Positions 42,958 through 51,869 of a stretch of DNA of 64,000 nt are shown piece by piece. The stretch comes from DASXMT01 sp963781305 (GTDB lineage Bacteria > Actinomycetota > Acidimicrobiia > Acidimicrobiales > RAAP-2). Each line of letters opens with the position of its first letter. The stretch's first letter is position 1. The notes beneath the pieces were generated by a model that was not told the origin of the DNA, made no database searches, and was given only the letters and a program-made list of their open reading frames with translations. The stretch lies in the NCBI GenBank assembly GCA_963781305.1, contig CAWAFL010000013.1, positions 372,001-436,000 of the forward strand, read 5' to 3'. The position numbers were made by a program, and so were the translations under genes.

Positions 42958-44001
42958 TTGGCCATGACAGCCCGGAGACCACGCGTCGTCGTCACTCACT
43001 GGGTTCATCCCGAGGTGGTCGAGTACCTGGCTGGGTTCTGTCATCCGTCCCTGCCATCCAGGGAGGTCGGCGTGTGGTCGCGGGCGCAGGTTCTCGACCG
43101 GGCCGCCGATGCGGAGGGGCTGATCACCTGCATGGCCGACAGCATCGACGACGCGTTTTTGGCCCGCTGTCGCCAGCTTCGGGTGGTCAGCGCCACTTTG
43201 AAGGGGTACGACAACTTCGATGCCCAGGCCTGCGCCCGGCGTGGGATATGGCTGACCGTCGTGCCTGACACGATCATCGCTCCCACAGCCGAGCTGGCCG
43301 TTGGCCTGGTCATCGGGATCATGCGTCGCGTTGGCGAGGCCGACCGCCAGATCCGAGATGGGCGGTTCAGTGGCTGGCGTCCCCAGCTGTACGGGTCGAG
43401 CCTTGACCGCGCCACCGTGGGCCTGGTGGGCATGGGCCCGTTGGGCCAGGCGGTGGCCGAGCGGCTCGCCGTGTTCGGCAGCCGGATCGTCTACCACGAC
43501 ATCCAGGCGTTGCCGGCCGCCGTGGAACGGGCGCTGCCAGCGACCTGTCTCGGCCTCGAGGAGCTTTTCGCGGCCAGCGACGTGGTCGTGATGCTGCTTC
43601 CCCTCACCGAGCGGACCGTCGGCCTTGTAGACCGATCCACGCTCGGGCTGCTTCGCCGGGGGGCGTTCGTGGTCAACGTGGGGCGAGGTTCGGTCATCGA
43701 CGAGGCGGCGGTGGTCGAGGGCCTGGCCGATGGGCGCCTGGGCGGGTATGCCGCCGACGTGTTCGCCATGGAGGACCGGGCCCTGCAGGGCCATCCCGAA
43801 CGCATCCCACGCGGCCTGCTCGAACATCCCCGGACACTGCTGACCCCCCACCTGGGTTCTGCGGTCGACGACGTCCGCCGGGACATGTCCCTCGAAGCAG
43901 CCCGCCAGGTGCGACAGGTGCTTGATGGCCAACGGCCCGACCATCCCGTCAACCAGCCGAGAGCGGCCACCGCACGCGGACCGGGCACCCCCGCCTCCTG
44001 A
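42958..44001 (+). CDS. ptxD: phosphite (phosphonate) dehydrogenase, PtxD-like
   Basis: A 347-residue D-2-hydroxyacid dehydrogenase. Every active-site residue I recall from Pseudomonas stutzeri PtxD is present at a constant offset of +6: Met59 (M53), Lys82 (K76), Trp140 (W134), Tyr145 (Y139), Arg243 (R237), Glu272 (E266), His298 (H292), Ser301 (S295). The NAD loop is VGMGPLGQA, and the residue after beta-2 is Asp181 (E175 in PtxD), consistent with NAD over NADP. The enzyme oxidises phosphite to phosphate. No ptxABC-type transporter is nearby; other pathways or simple dehydrogenase activity remain possible. Confidence 0.82.
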   Translation: MAMTARRPRVVVTHWVHPEVVEYLAGFCHPSLPSREVGVWSRAQVLDRAADAEGLITCMADSIDDAFLARCRQLRVVSATLKGYDNFDAQACARRGIWLTVVPDTIIAPTAELAVGLVIGIMRRVGEADRQIRDGRFSGWRPQLYGSSLDRATVGLVGMGPLGQAVAERLAVFGSRIVYHDIQALPAAVERALPATCLGLEELFAASDVVVMLLPLTERTVGLVDRSTLGLLRRGAFVVNVGRGSVIDEAAVVEGLADGRLGGYAADVFAMEDRALQGHPERIPRGLLEHPRTLLTPHLGSAVDDVRRDMSLEAARQVRQVLDGQRPDHPVNQPRAATARGPGTPAS

Positions 44002-44159
44002 GATCCAAGACACTGACGGTCATACCGTTCGGCGGCCGATCCCCCTGCCGGCAGCCTCGGCACGGGTCACTATGGTGACACCAGGACCGGTACCGCGATC
44101 GATGAGTTTGCGCGAACTCTGCCGTCTCACCTTGCAACGACAGGTCAGGAGAGCACCAC

Positions 44160-44804
44160 GTGAACCAGCTGCTGAGAGTCCACAATTTCAACGTCTCCCG
44201 TGACGGATTCGGGGCCGGAAGGAACCAGAGCCTCGATCAACCGTTCGGCCACGCCGACCCGGGCGACCTGTTCGCCTGGGCCGGTGCCACTGCAAGCTGG
44301 GTCAACCGAACAGACCCGGGTGGAAGCCGTGGTCTCGACGACTACTTCACGCGCGACTTCACCCACAACATCGGCGCCGAGATCATGGGACGCAACAAGT
44401 TCGGGCCACAGCGCGGCCCGTGGGGCGATCTCGAATGGCGTGGCTGGTGGGGCGATGAGCCCCCGTTCCACACCCCGGTGTTCGTCATGACCCACCATGA
44501 GCGTCCTACGTTCACCCTCGGCGACACGACCTTCCACTTCGTCGCGGGCGAGCCGGCCACGGTCCTCGAACAGGCACGCCAGGCCGCGGATGGCAAGGAC
44601 GTCCGGCTCGGTGGTGGTGCCTCCATCATCCGCCAGTTTCTCGACGCCGACCTGGTCGACACGCTGCACGTGGCGGTCTCACCGGTGGAGCTCGGATCCG
44701 GGTCGCAGCTTTGGGAGACTCCCGACGAGCTGCTCGACCGCTTTCATCTCGACGTCGTGCCCAGTCCGAGCGGCGTGACGCACCATGTGTTCTGGCACAA
44801 GTGA
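44160..44804 (+). CDS. dihydrofolate-reductase-like (RibD C-terminal) protein
   Basis: A 214-residue protein: VHNFNVSRDGFGAGRNQSLD, IMGRNKFGPQRGPW, VRLGGGASIIRQFLDADLVD. This is the RibD_C fold, which uses NADPH in flavin biosynthesis and related reductions; many stand-alone copies are of unknown role. The start is GTG 44160. It has a second family member in this window at 57964-58515. Confidence 0.82.
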   Translation: MNQLLRVHNFNVSRDGFGAGRNQSLDQPFGHADPGDLFAWAGATASWVNRTDPGGSRGLDDYFTRDFTHNIGAEIMGRNKFGPQRGPWGDLEWRGWWGDEPPFHTPVFVMTHHERPTFTLGDTTFHFVAGEPATVLEQARQAADGKDVRLGGGASIIRQFLDADLVDTLHVAVSPVELGSGSQLWETPDELLDRFHLDVVPSPSGVTHHVFWHK

Positions 44805-44925
44805 CATGAGACGCCCGTTTGCTCGCCTCGGGCAATGCTCACGACGCTCGTTTGGGTAGCCGCTCGGCTCGCGCCGATCGCCCTCGGCTGGGCAAGGAGC
44901 ACGGGATCTTCGGTGAATCCGTCGC

Positions 44926-46080
44926 TCAACTGCGCAGTTCCACGTTGATCCGTGCGGCCTGTCGCGTGAGATGGTCGCGTTCGGGGAGGTTGGGCGCGGA
45001 CCGCGCTGCTTCGGCGTAGAGCCGTGCTGCGGCGACTGGGTCACCGTCACGCTCGTGGAGGTACGCAGCGACGGCGGCGTGGCGAGGCAGGGAGGGGTCG
45101 AGCCCGGCCAGGGCGGCCAGGCCTGCCCGCGGGCCGTCGGCCTCGCCGACCGCAACGGCCCGGTTGAGGCGGGCCACCGGGCTGTCGGTGAGGCGCACCA
45201 GTTCGTCGTACCACTCGACGATCTGCACCCAGTCGGTCTCCTCTGCCGTCCGGGCGTCGGCGTGGAGGGCGGCGATGGCAGCTTGGGCTTGGAACTCGCC
45301 GAGGCGGTCTCGGCTTAGGGCCGTCTGGATCACACCGACGCCCTCGGCGATCAGGCCGGTGTTCCACAGGCTGCGGTCCTGCTCGGCCAGGGGAACGAGC
45401 CTGCCGTCGGGGCCCGTCCGTGCGGGGCGCCGTGCGTGGTGGAGGAGCATGAGCGCGAGCAGGCCCGCAGCCTCCTCGTGGTCGGTCCTCGTCGCCAGTT
45501 GACGGCTGAGCCGGATCGCCTCGGCGGCGAGGTCGACGTCACCGGAGTAGCCCTCGTTGAAGACCAGGTAGAGCACGCGCAGCACCGTGGCGACCTCGCC
45601 GTGCTGGTTGAAACGAACGCCCGACACGGTGCGCTTGGCCCTGCTTATCCGCTGGGCCATGGTCGCCTCCGGCACGAGGTACGCCTGCGCGATCTGGCGC
45701 GTTGTCAGGCCTCCGACGGCGCGCAGCGTGAGCGCGACGGCCGAAGCCGGTGTCAGGGACGGGTGCGCGCACAGGAAGTACAGCTGGAGCGTGTCGTCGA
45801 CCACCTCGGCCGCGTCGGGCGCGGGCTCGCCATCGACGCGTTCCTCGCGGTGCCGTCGAGAGGTATCGGCGCGGGCGGCGTCGAGGAACTTCCGCCAGGC
45901 CACCGTGACCAGCCAGCCCTTGGGGTCCCGCGGTGGGTCGTCCGGCCACGCCCGCACCGCCTCGACCAGGGCGTCCTGCACGGCGTCCTCGGCCGCCGCG
46001 AAGTCGGCTCCGCGACGGACGAGGATACCAATGACGGTGGGGGCGAGGGTCCGTAACAGGTCCTCGTCCACGTGTGTCAC
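44926..46080 (-). CDS. ECF RNA polymerase sigma factor, ECF42 (DGPF-paired) type
   Basis: A 384-residue sigma factor: an N-terminal region-2 segment (DFAAAEDAVQDALVEAVRAWPD), region 4 (LTTRQIAQAYLVPEATMAQRI), and a long C-terminal helical, TPR-like half (residues ~200-384). This extra domain and the linked DGPF gene match the ECF42 group. GTG 46080 overlaps the DGPF stop by three bases. Unlike most ECFs there is no anti-sigma factor; the C-domain is thought to regulate. Confidence 0.9.
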   Translation of the reverse strand: MTHVDEDLLRTLAPTVIGILVRRGADFAAAEDAVQDALVEAVRAWPDDPPRDPKGWLVTVAWRKFLDAARADTSRRHREERVDGEPAPDAAEVVDDTLQLYFLCAHPSLTPASAVALTLRAVGGLTTRQIAQAYLVPEATMAQRISRAKRTVSGVRFNQHGEVATVLRVLYLVFNEGYSGDVDLAAEAIRLSRQLATRTDHEEAAGLLALMLLHHARRPARTGPDGRLVPLAEQDRSLWNTGLIAEGVGVIQTALSRDRLGEFQAQAAIAALHADARTAEETDWVQIVEWYDELVRLTDSPVARLNRAVAVGEADGPRAGLAALAGLDPSLPRHAAVAAYLHERDGDPVAAARLYAEAARSAPNLPERDHLTRQAARINVELRS

Positions 46081-46484
46081 TCCGTGATGGTCGGGGGCGC
46101 GGTGAGGAACGGGCGCAGCTCGAGCCACTCATGGATCGGCTTCCCACCCGCACCCGGAGCCGCGGACAATTCGCCGGCCAGCTCGAGCGCCCGCTCGTAG
46201 CTGTCGACGTCGATCACCATCCAGCCCGCGATCAGGTCCTTGGTCTCGGCGAACGGGCCGTCGGTGACCGGCGGCCGCCCCTCGCCGTCGTAGCTGACCC
46301 AGGTGCCCTCCGGGGAGAGGGCCTGTTCGCTGACGAACTCACCGGTGCCCTCGAGACGTCTGGCGAAATCCTGCATGTACTTGATGTGGGCCGAAACCTC
46401 CTCCGGGGCCCATTGGTCCATGGGAATGTCGTTGACCGGTGCCGGCGCGCCCCGGTAGTGCTTGAGCATCAGGTACTTGGTCAT
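46077..46484 (-). CDS. YCII-related DGPF-domain protein
   Basis: A 135-residue protein with the VTDGPFAETKDLIAGWMVID signature and an N-terminal MLKHYRGAPAPV. ATG 46484 has AAGGAG at a good distance; ATG 46487 is an alternative. It is the co-transcribed, translationally coupled partner of the ECF42 sigma factor downstream; genes under ECF42 usually include the DGPF gene itself. Its biochemical function is unknown. Confidence 0.9.
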   Translation of the reverse strand: MTKYLMLKHYRGAPAPVNDIPMDQWAPEEVSAHIKYMQDFARRLEGTGEFVSEQALSPEGTWVSYDGEGRPPVTDGPFAETKDLIAGWMVIDVDSYERALELAGELSAAPGAGGKPIHEWLELRPFLTAPPTITE

Positions 46485-46584
46485 CATGTTCTCCTTGGTG
46501 CGGTACGGCCCATTGTTGCCGTGTTCACTCCGGGGACGGAGCTGTGCGCCGGTTCTCGACATCTACCGCGACGACTCTTCCGAG

Positions 46585-46600
46585 ACGAACATATGTTCGA
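46585..46600. promoter_or_regulatory. LexA (SOS) box upstream of dinB
   Basis: CGAAC-ATAT-GTTCG, a perfect actinobacterial SOS palindrome (with flanking bases), 15 bases before the dinB ATG. Supports induction by DNA damage. Confidence 0.85.
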
Positions 46601-46614
46601 TTAGACTGACCTCG

Positions 46615-47889
46615 ATGGTTCCGGTCAGAGCGGCCACGATTCTCCACGCCGATCTCGACGCGTTTTACGCCTCTGTCGAGCAGCTTCTGGATCCCTCGCT
46701 GCGTCGGCGACCTGTCGCCGTAGGCGGCGGCGTGGTGTTGGCCGCATCCTACGAAGCGAGAGCACGGGGTGTTCGGGCAGGCATGGTGGGGTGGCGGGCG
46801 CGCCAGTTATGCCCGGGCCTGCGCTTCGTCGGCGGCCACTTCTCGGAGTACCAGCAACTCGGTGATCAGGTCATCGACGTCCTCCGGGACTTCACTCCGC
46901 TGGTCGAGCGGATCTCGATCGACGAGGCATTCCTGGACGTCGCCGGAACCGTCCACCTCTTCGGCCCACCGAGCGACATCGCCGCTGCCATTCGGCGAAG
47001 GGTGCGCAGCGAAATCGGCCTTGGGGTTTCTGTCGGGGTGGCTCGGACGAAGCATCTGGCCAAGGTCGCCTCCCAGGCGGCCAAGCCCGATGGGTTGATC
47101 GTGGTGGACCCCGAGCGGGAGGCCGAATTCCTCAATCCCCTCCCGGTCGAAATGCTGTGGGGTGTCGGTCCCGCTACCCGGACCCGTCTGGCCGGTATGG
47201 GCATTCGCACCATCGGCGAGCTCGCTGGCACACCGAGTCCGCTGCTCGTGCGGTTGCTCGGAAACGCAGTCGGGGGGAAGCTCGCATTGCTGGCCACCAA
47301 CACCGATCCCCGGCGGATCGAGACCACCAGGCGGCAGACGTCATTCGGCGCACAGGCCGCCCTTGGGCGTCGATACGCAACGCCCCAGGTGGTTCGGTCG
47401 ACGCTCGGGTACCTCGCTGATCGAGTGGCCGGGCGGCTGCGGGCGGCTGGTCGGGCTGCACGCACGGTCACTGTACGGGTGCGGTTTACCGATCTCCGCT
47501 CGGTGACCCGTTCGGTCACCCTGGCGGCACCCATCTCGGCGACGCTGATTTTGACCGATGTCTCCGTCGAGCTCGCCAGCGCAGCGCTCGCCGACAACCC
47601 ACAGGAACGCCAGGTCACTCTCCTCGCCGTCTCGGTGACACATCTCGACGCCGACCCCGCACTCCAGCTGGAGTTGCCACTCGGTTTGGGCGATGACCTT
47701 TACCGGCCCGGGACGGCGACGGGTGCGGCTCGCTGGGTCGTGGACCGGTCGGTGGACGCGATCCGGGCCCGCTTCGGGCGAGGTGCAGTGGGCTACGCCG
47801 CCGTGATGATGTCCGAGACCCAACGAGTGCCCGAGGGCTTGCGTGAGCTCGCCGAGCGAAGGACCCCGACCGATCGGTCGAGTCCGTAG
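46615..47889 (+). CDS. dinB: DNA polymerase IV (Y-family)
   Basis: A 424-residue translesion polymerase: catalytic ADLDAFYASVEQ (first Asp), ASYEARARGVRAGM, RISIDEAFLDV (catalytic Asp-Glu), the thumb region WGVGPATRTRL, and a little-finger domain. ATG 46615 directly follows the LexA box, so it belongs to the SOS regulon. The C-terminus does not obviously end in a beta-clamp-binding pentapeptide, though ELPLGL near residue 360 might serve. Confidence 0.92.
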   Translation: MVPVRAATILHADLDAFYASVEQLLDPSLRRRPVAVGGGVVLAASYEARARGVRAGMVGWRARQLCPGLRFVGGHFSEYQQLGDQVIDVLRDFTPLVERISIDEAFLDVAGTVHLFGPPSDIAAAIRRRVRSEIGLGVSVGVARTKHLAKVASQAAKPDGLIVVDPEREAEFLNPLPVEMLWGVGPATRTRLAGMGIRTIGELAGTPSPLLVRLLGNAVGGKLALLATNTDPRRIETTRRQTSFGAQAALGRRYATPQVVRSTLGYLADRVAGRLRAAGRAARTVTVRVRFTDLRSVTRSVTLAAPISATLILTDVSVELASAALADNPQERQVTLLAVSVTHLDADPALQLELPLGLGDDLYRPGTATGAARWVVDRSVDAIRARFGRGAVGYAAVMMSETQRVPEGLRELAERRTPTDRSSP

Positions 47890-48031
47890 ATCGAGTCGTT
47901 GGCGTCAGGACCTTCGAACCAAACGCTCAGCCAATCTCAACTCCAGAAAACGGGCGTACTCGCATCAGCTATCATTGCTTTGATCGGAGCGAACAGCCCC
48001 GCAGATCAACCCCAGAGGAGGGATTGCTTCG

Positions 48032-49216
48032 ATGACCACTCTTGCATCGGAGGCGCCCGAGCGCCTTGCCGTCCTGGATGCCGATTCCCATCTCACCGAC
48101 GTCGACGACCTCTGGACGAAGAGGGCTCCGGCGGCCTACAAGGACGAGATCCTTCACGTCGAGGACGTCGACGGCGAGCGCACGTGGGTCGTCGAGGGGT
48201 TGGCGGTCGGCAAGGCCGGCGGTGGCAGCACCATCGACAGGGAGGGGATCAAGCACCCGTTCCAAGAGTCAATGGTGGAGTGGGACTTCGAAAGGGCCCA
48301 CATCGGAGCGTGGGACATCGACACCCGGCTCGAGGTTCTCGACGCCATGGGAATCCAGCACCAGGTCCTCTACCCAAACGCCCTCGGGCTCGGTGGCCAG
48401 GCCCTGGCCGACGTGAAGGACCCGGTACTGCGAAACCTTTGCGTTGAGATCTTCAACGACTCCAGGGCCGAGATCCAGAGCCGCACCAACAACCGCCTCC
48501 TGCCCATGCCGATCCTGCCTTCCTGGGATATCGATGCGTCCGTGCGCGAAGCACAGCGGATCTCGGACATGGGTCTTCGAGGGGTCAATATGACCTCGGA
48601 CCCCCAGGACCTCGGTTCACCCGACCTGGCCAACCGTGCCTGGGACCCGCTCTGGGAGGCCTGCGCCGACCTCGAGCTCCCGGTCCACTTCCATATCGGG
48701 TCGAGCCTCACGGCAATGAACTTCTTCGGCCAGTACTTCTGGGAGTCCCAGCACGAGTACGTGAAGCCAGCCATCGGCGGCGCGATGCTCTTCATCGGCA
48801 ATGCCCGAGTGGTGATCAACACCATCTTCGCTGGGGTCTTCGACCGTCACCCGAAGCTCAAGATGGTGTCGGTGGAGAGTGGGATCGGCTGGGTCCCCTT
48901 CATTCTGGAGACCATGGACTGGGAGCTGCCGGAGAACGCGCCGGTGCAGGCGGCCGAGCTCGACCGCGCTCCGTCGGAATACTTCAAGACGAACTGGTAC
49001 GCCACCATGTGGTTCGAGACTGGCCGAGGCCACCTTCAGGAGCTGGTGGACAAGGTCGGTGAGGACAACATCATGTTCGAGACCGACTTCCCTCATCCGA
49101 CCAGCCTCTGGCCGAAGCCGCTCGAGCATGTGCAGGACGCCATGGCGACGCTACGACCCGAGACCCGCCGCAAGATCCTCGCCGAGAACGGGAACAAGCT
49201 CTACCGCTTGGGCTGA
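48032..49216 (+). CDS. amidohydrolase-family protein 1
   Basis: A 394-residue amidohydrolase_2 (TIM barrel): an N-terminal DADSHLTDVDDLW in place of the usual HxH, LPVHFHIGSS, and a C-terminal MFETDFPHPTSLWPKPLEH with the metal-linked Asp. The ribosome binding site AGAGGAGGG lies ahead of ATG 48032. Close families include 2-pyrone and resorcylate-type decarboxylases and hydrolases; the reaction cannot be named. Related genes follow at 50578 and 62016. Confidence 0.85.
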   Translation: MTTLASEAPERLAVLDADSHLTDVDDLWTKRAPAAYKDEILHVEDVDGERTWVVEGLAVGKAGGGSTIDREGIKHPFQESMVEWDFERAHIGAWDIDTRLEVLDAMGIQHQVLYPNALGLGGQALADVKDPVLRNLCVEIFNDSRAEIQSRTNNRLLPMPILPSWDIDASVREAQRISDMGLRGVNMTSDPQDLGSPDLANRAWDPLWEACADLELPVHFHIGSSLTAMNFFGQYFWESQHEYVKPAIGGAMLFIGNARVVINTIFAGVFDRHPKLKMVSVESGIGWVPFILETMDWELPENAPVQAAELDRAPSEYFKTNWYATMWFETGRGHLQELVDKVGEDNIMFETDFPHPTSLWPKPLEHVQDAMATLRPETRRKILAENGNKLYRLG

Positions 49217-49559
49217 GCGCGACGACGCAGTCCCGCCCGCCAGGCGTGCTTGTGTCAGGTGCTCAGAGGCTGCTCCGGCAACGAGATCGTGGTGCGGCCG
49301 TAGGAGGCTCGATGAGAAGAGCCCCGCCCAGCTCTGTCTGGCTTGGATGTCAGTAAGGGTCGTTGATACGTGTCGGCCCGATCGCGTCTCCGCGATCGAT
49401 CGTAGGGCGATGCTGGCGGGGAACCTGAAGGGGGCTGGCGTAAGGGTCCGAGCTCACCTGAGTGGCCACTGCGGCGCGCGTCCAAAACCGGCCACTAGGT
49501 GACCGGTTTCCCCCCGTACAATCGCCGAAGACCGACCCCACTGCGGAAAGGCGACGATC
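49217..49559. other. intergenic region with hairpin and palindrome
   Basis: No credible gene. A perfect 8-base-pair hairpin CGATCGCG-TCTC-CGCGATCG lies at 49379-49398. A palindrome AAACCGGCCA-N5-TGACCGGTTT (9 of 10 pairs) lies at 49485-49509, just before a TACAAT (-10-like, 49517-49522) and the VOC gene, and is a candidate operator. Confidence 0.45.
49485..49509. promoter_or_regulatory. candidate operator of the two-domain VOC gene
   Basis: AAACCGGCCA-CTAGG-TGACCGGTTT inverted repeat, ending 51 bases before the start of the VOC gene. No regulator gene lies next to it. Confidence 0.5.
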
Positions 49560-50420
49560 ATGCCCGAGCGAGATGGATATATCCCTGGCGTCCCCTGCTG
49601 GGTCGACACCAGCCAGCCCGACCCTCAAGCCGCCCTCCCCTTCTACCGTGACCTGTTCGGATGGGAGTTCGAGAACGTGATGCCGGAAGGGTCGGAGGGC
49701 CAGTATTTCATCGGCAGGATACGCGGCGGCGACGTCGCTGCGATCGGGTCGATCCCCGAGGGCGCGCCGTCAATGGCGACGTGGAACACCTACCTGTGGG
49801 TTGACAGCGCAGACGAGACGGCGGACCGGGTCCGGCGCGCCGGGGGCGCGGTGGCGATGGAGCCCTTCGACGTCATGAACGCGGGGCGGATGGCGGTTCT
49901 CGCCGATACCGAGGGCGCCACGTTCAACGTTTGGCAGGCGATGGACCACAAGGGCGCCACGGTTGTAAACGAGCACGGATCGCTGAACTTCAATGGCCTG
50001 GTGACCCGCAACCCCGAGGGCGCCGAGGCGTTCTATGGCGCGGTATTCGGCTGGAAGACGCTGGTTTTGCCCGGCAGTTTGATGTGGACGCTGCCGGGCT
50101 ACGGCGATTACCTTGAGGCGAGGAACCCGGGCCTTCGCCAGCAGATGGCGCAGATGGGTGCGCCGGACGGCTTCATAGACGTCGTCGCGACGCTCGATCC
50201 GATCGCGGACGACGACTCCGAAACACCGGCGCACTGGAGCGTCACCTTCGCCGCCGACAACGCCGACGCCGTGGCGGCAAGGGCGAGCGAGCTCGGCGGC
50301 GAGGTCGCCGCCGGTCCGTTCGATGCTCCCTGGACCAGGTTGGCGGTGATCAAGGACCCGCAGGGAGCAACCTTCATCGCTGGGCAGTTCGTGCCGGAGA
50401 ACAAGGACCTCACGATGTAG
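49560..50420 (+). CDS. two-domain VOC-family (glyoxalase-like) protein
   Basis: A 286-residue tandem VOC protein. The first unit includes CWVDTSQPDPQAALPFYRDL and WNTYLWVDSADETADRVRRA. The second starts LVTRNPEGAEAFYGAVFGWK and ends in RLAVIKDPQGATFIAGQ. It resembles the glyoxalase/27-kDa-antigen (CFP30B) type common in actinobacteria. It precedes amidohydrolase 2 on the same strand. Confidence 0.88.
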   Translation: MPERDGYIPGVPCWVDTSQPDPQAALPFYRDLFGWEFENVMPEGSEGQYFIGRIRGGDVAAIGSIPEGAPSMATWNTYLWVDSADETADRVRRAGGAVAMEPFDVMNAGRMAVLADTEGATFNVWQAMDHKGATVVNEHGSLNFNGLVTRNPEGAEAFYGAVFGWKTLVLPGSLMWTLPGYGDYLEARNPGLRQQMAQMGAPDGFIDVVATLDPIADDDSETPAHWSVTFAADNADAVAARASELGGEVAAGPFDAPWTRLAVIKDPQGATFIAGQFVPENKDLTM

Positions 50421-50577
50421 CAGGTGATCGGCTCGTCGTGTCCTCTACCGACCGAGCCGCCACGCTGACGAATGCGTCCGGGCCAACCAGCCTTGAATTC
50501 CCAGACAGGCGTATTGTGGCTGGGACAGCTTTCGATTTCGAGCCGTTCGGAGCCTGATTGACAGGAAAGAGGGCACA

Positions 50578-51660
50578 ATGGCCACAGCCGAGGAATCACT
50601 GCGTACGATCGACGCCGACGGGCACGTGCTGGAGCAGCTCGAGCTCGATCCGGCCATCACCGCGGCGTTCGCGGACCGTCTGAGCGGTGGCCAGGTGACC
50701 TCGGCCGAGGACCCAGCCCCCGAAGAGGTCTCCCAGGCCGAATTGATGTACTCCCGGTTGGGAGGATCCCAACCGGGAACCCGGCTCAAGGACATGGATG
50801 CTGACGGCATCGACATCGCTGTGCTGTACCCCACCAGTCCGGGCTTGGGCTATGTGCCCGACGCCGAAGTCTTCGTGCAGATGAGCCGGTCCTACAACGA
50901 CTGGCTCCACGAGTACTGCGCAGCGGACACAAATCGGCTCGTCGGGGTGGGCCTGGTACCGCTCCAGGATCCGGGTCTGGCCGTCAAGGAGATGGAGCAC
51001 TGCGTCAACGAGCTGGACTTCAAGGCGGTGATGATCCGCCCCGCCCCCTACATTGAGAACAAGAAGCTCAACGAGCCGATCTACGACCCGTTCTGGGACG
51101 CCGCCGCCCAGCTCGGCTGTCCGGTCGGGGTGCACCCCTTCTCCTTCGCCGACATGCCCTACAACGTGGTCACCCGCCTCGGCCTCCACGATGACGCCTT
51201 CGGACATCCCGATAAGGGCCTTACCCTTCGCCAGGGACTGGGGAACGCCCTGGACGTGATGGTGGCCATGGGCTGGTTCGTCGGCGGTGGCATCTGCGAG
51301 CGCTTTCCCGAGCTCACCGTGGTCTTCCTCGAGGGCACGGGTGGGTGGTGCGCCCCCATGCTCGAGCGCTTCGACCACCACATCGAGGTGTTCAAGAGCC
51401 GTTACCAGAAGACCAAGCCCTCGGAGATATTCAAACGCCAGTGCTACATCAGCTTCGACCCCGACGAGGAAGCGCTTGCCTACACGGCCAACAGCAGATA
51501 CGTCGGCGCCGACCGGATCGTGTGGGCTTCGGATTACCCACACCCCGACGCCAAGATCCCCGGGATCGTCGAGGAGCTGCACGAGGCGACTGAGACCCTC
51601 ACCGACGACCAGCGTCGGCTCATCTTCGGCGAGAACGCCGCCCGGCTCTACCAGATCTGA
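50578..51660 (+). CDS. amidohydrolase-family protein 2
   Basis: A 360-residue amidohydrolase_2: TIDADGHVLEQLE at the start, DMDADGIDIAVLYPTSPGLG, CPVGVHPFSFADMP, and WASDYPHPDAKIPGIVEELH near the end with the likely metal Asp. It follows GGAAAGAG. It is distantly similar to the 48032 protein but not a tandem duplicate. Its place before the disulfide oxidoreductase suggests a catabolic cluster; the substrate is unknown. Confidence 0.85.
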   Translation: MATAEESLRTIDADGHVLEQLELDPAITAAFADRLSGGQVTSAEDPAPEEVSQAELMYSRLGGSQPGTRLKDMDADGIDIAVLYPTSPGLGYVPDAEVFVQMSRSYNDWLHEYCAADTNRLVGVGLVPLQDPGLAVKEMEHCVNELDFKAVMIRPAPYIENKKLNEPIYDPFWDAAAQLGCPVGVHPFSFADMPYNVVTRLGLHDDAFGHPDKGLTLRQGLGNALDVMVAMGWFVGGGICERFPELTVVFLEGTGGWCAPMLERFDHHIEVFKSRYQKTKPSEIFKRQCYISFDPDEEALAYTANSRYVGADRIVWASDYPHPDAKIPGIVEELHEATETLTDDQRRLIFGENAARLYQI

Positions 51661-51799
51661 CAGACCACCTCTGTTCGTGTAACCGTCGAGCGGGTGGGGC
51701 CGCGGCATACGCCTCAACTGGGATGGGATCACGGCCAGCTGGCGGATCTGCCTTCCTTCCGACTCGTCGCTGTCGCTTTACGAGCCCCTCGCCTGAACT

Positions 51800-51820
51800 A
51801 ACCAACTAGCTACGATGGTT
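51800..51820. promoter_or_regulatory. possible operator/promoter before the disulfide oxidoreductase
   Basis: Symmetric AACCA..TAGCTA..TGGTT around a TAGCTA centre, with TACGAT (-10-like) inside, 50 bases before the start. Confidence 0.35.
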
Positions 51821-51869
51821 CTAGGCGCGGTCTGCCAACGCACTCACCAGAACATGGGGAGCAAACGCA

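Noticed and set aside
49379..49398. Hairpin CGATCGCG-TCTC-CGCGATCG as a terminator
   Set aside because: No T-run follows, and it is 160 bases from the nearest stop codon, so termination is not supported.
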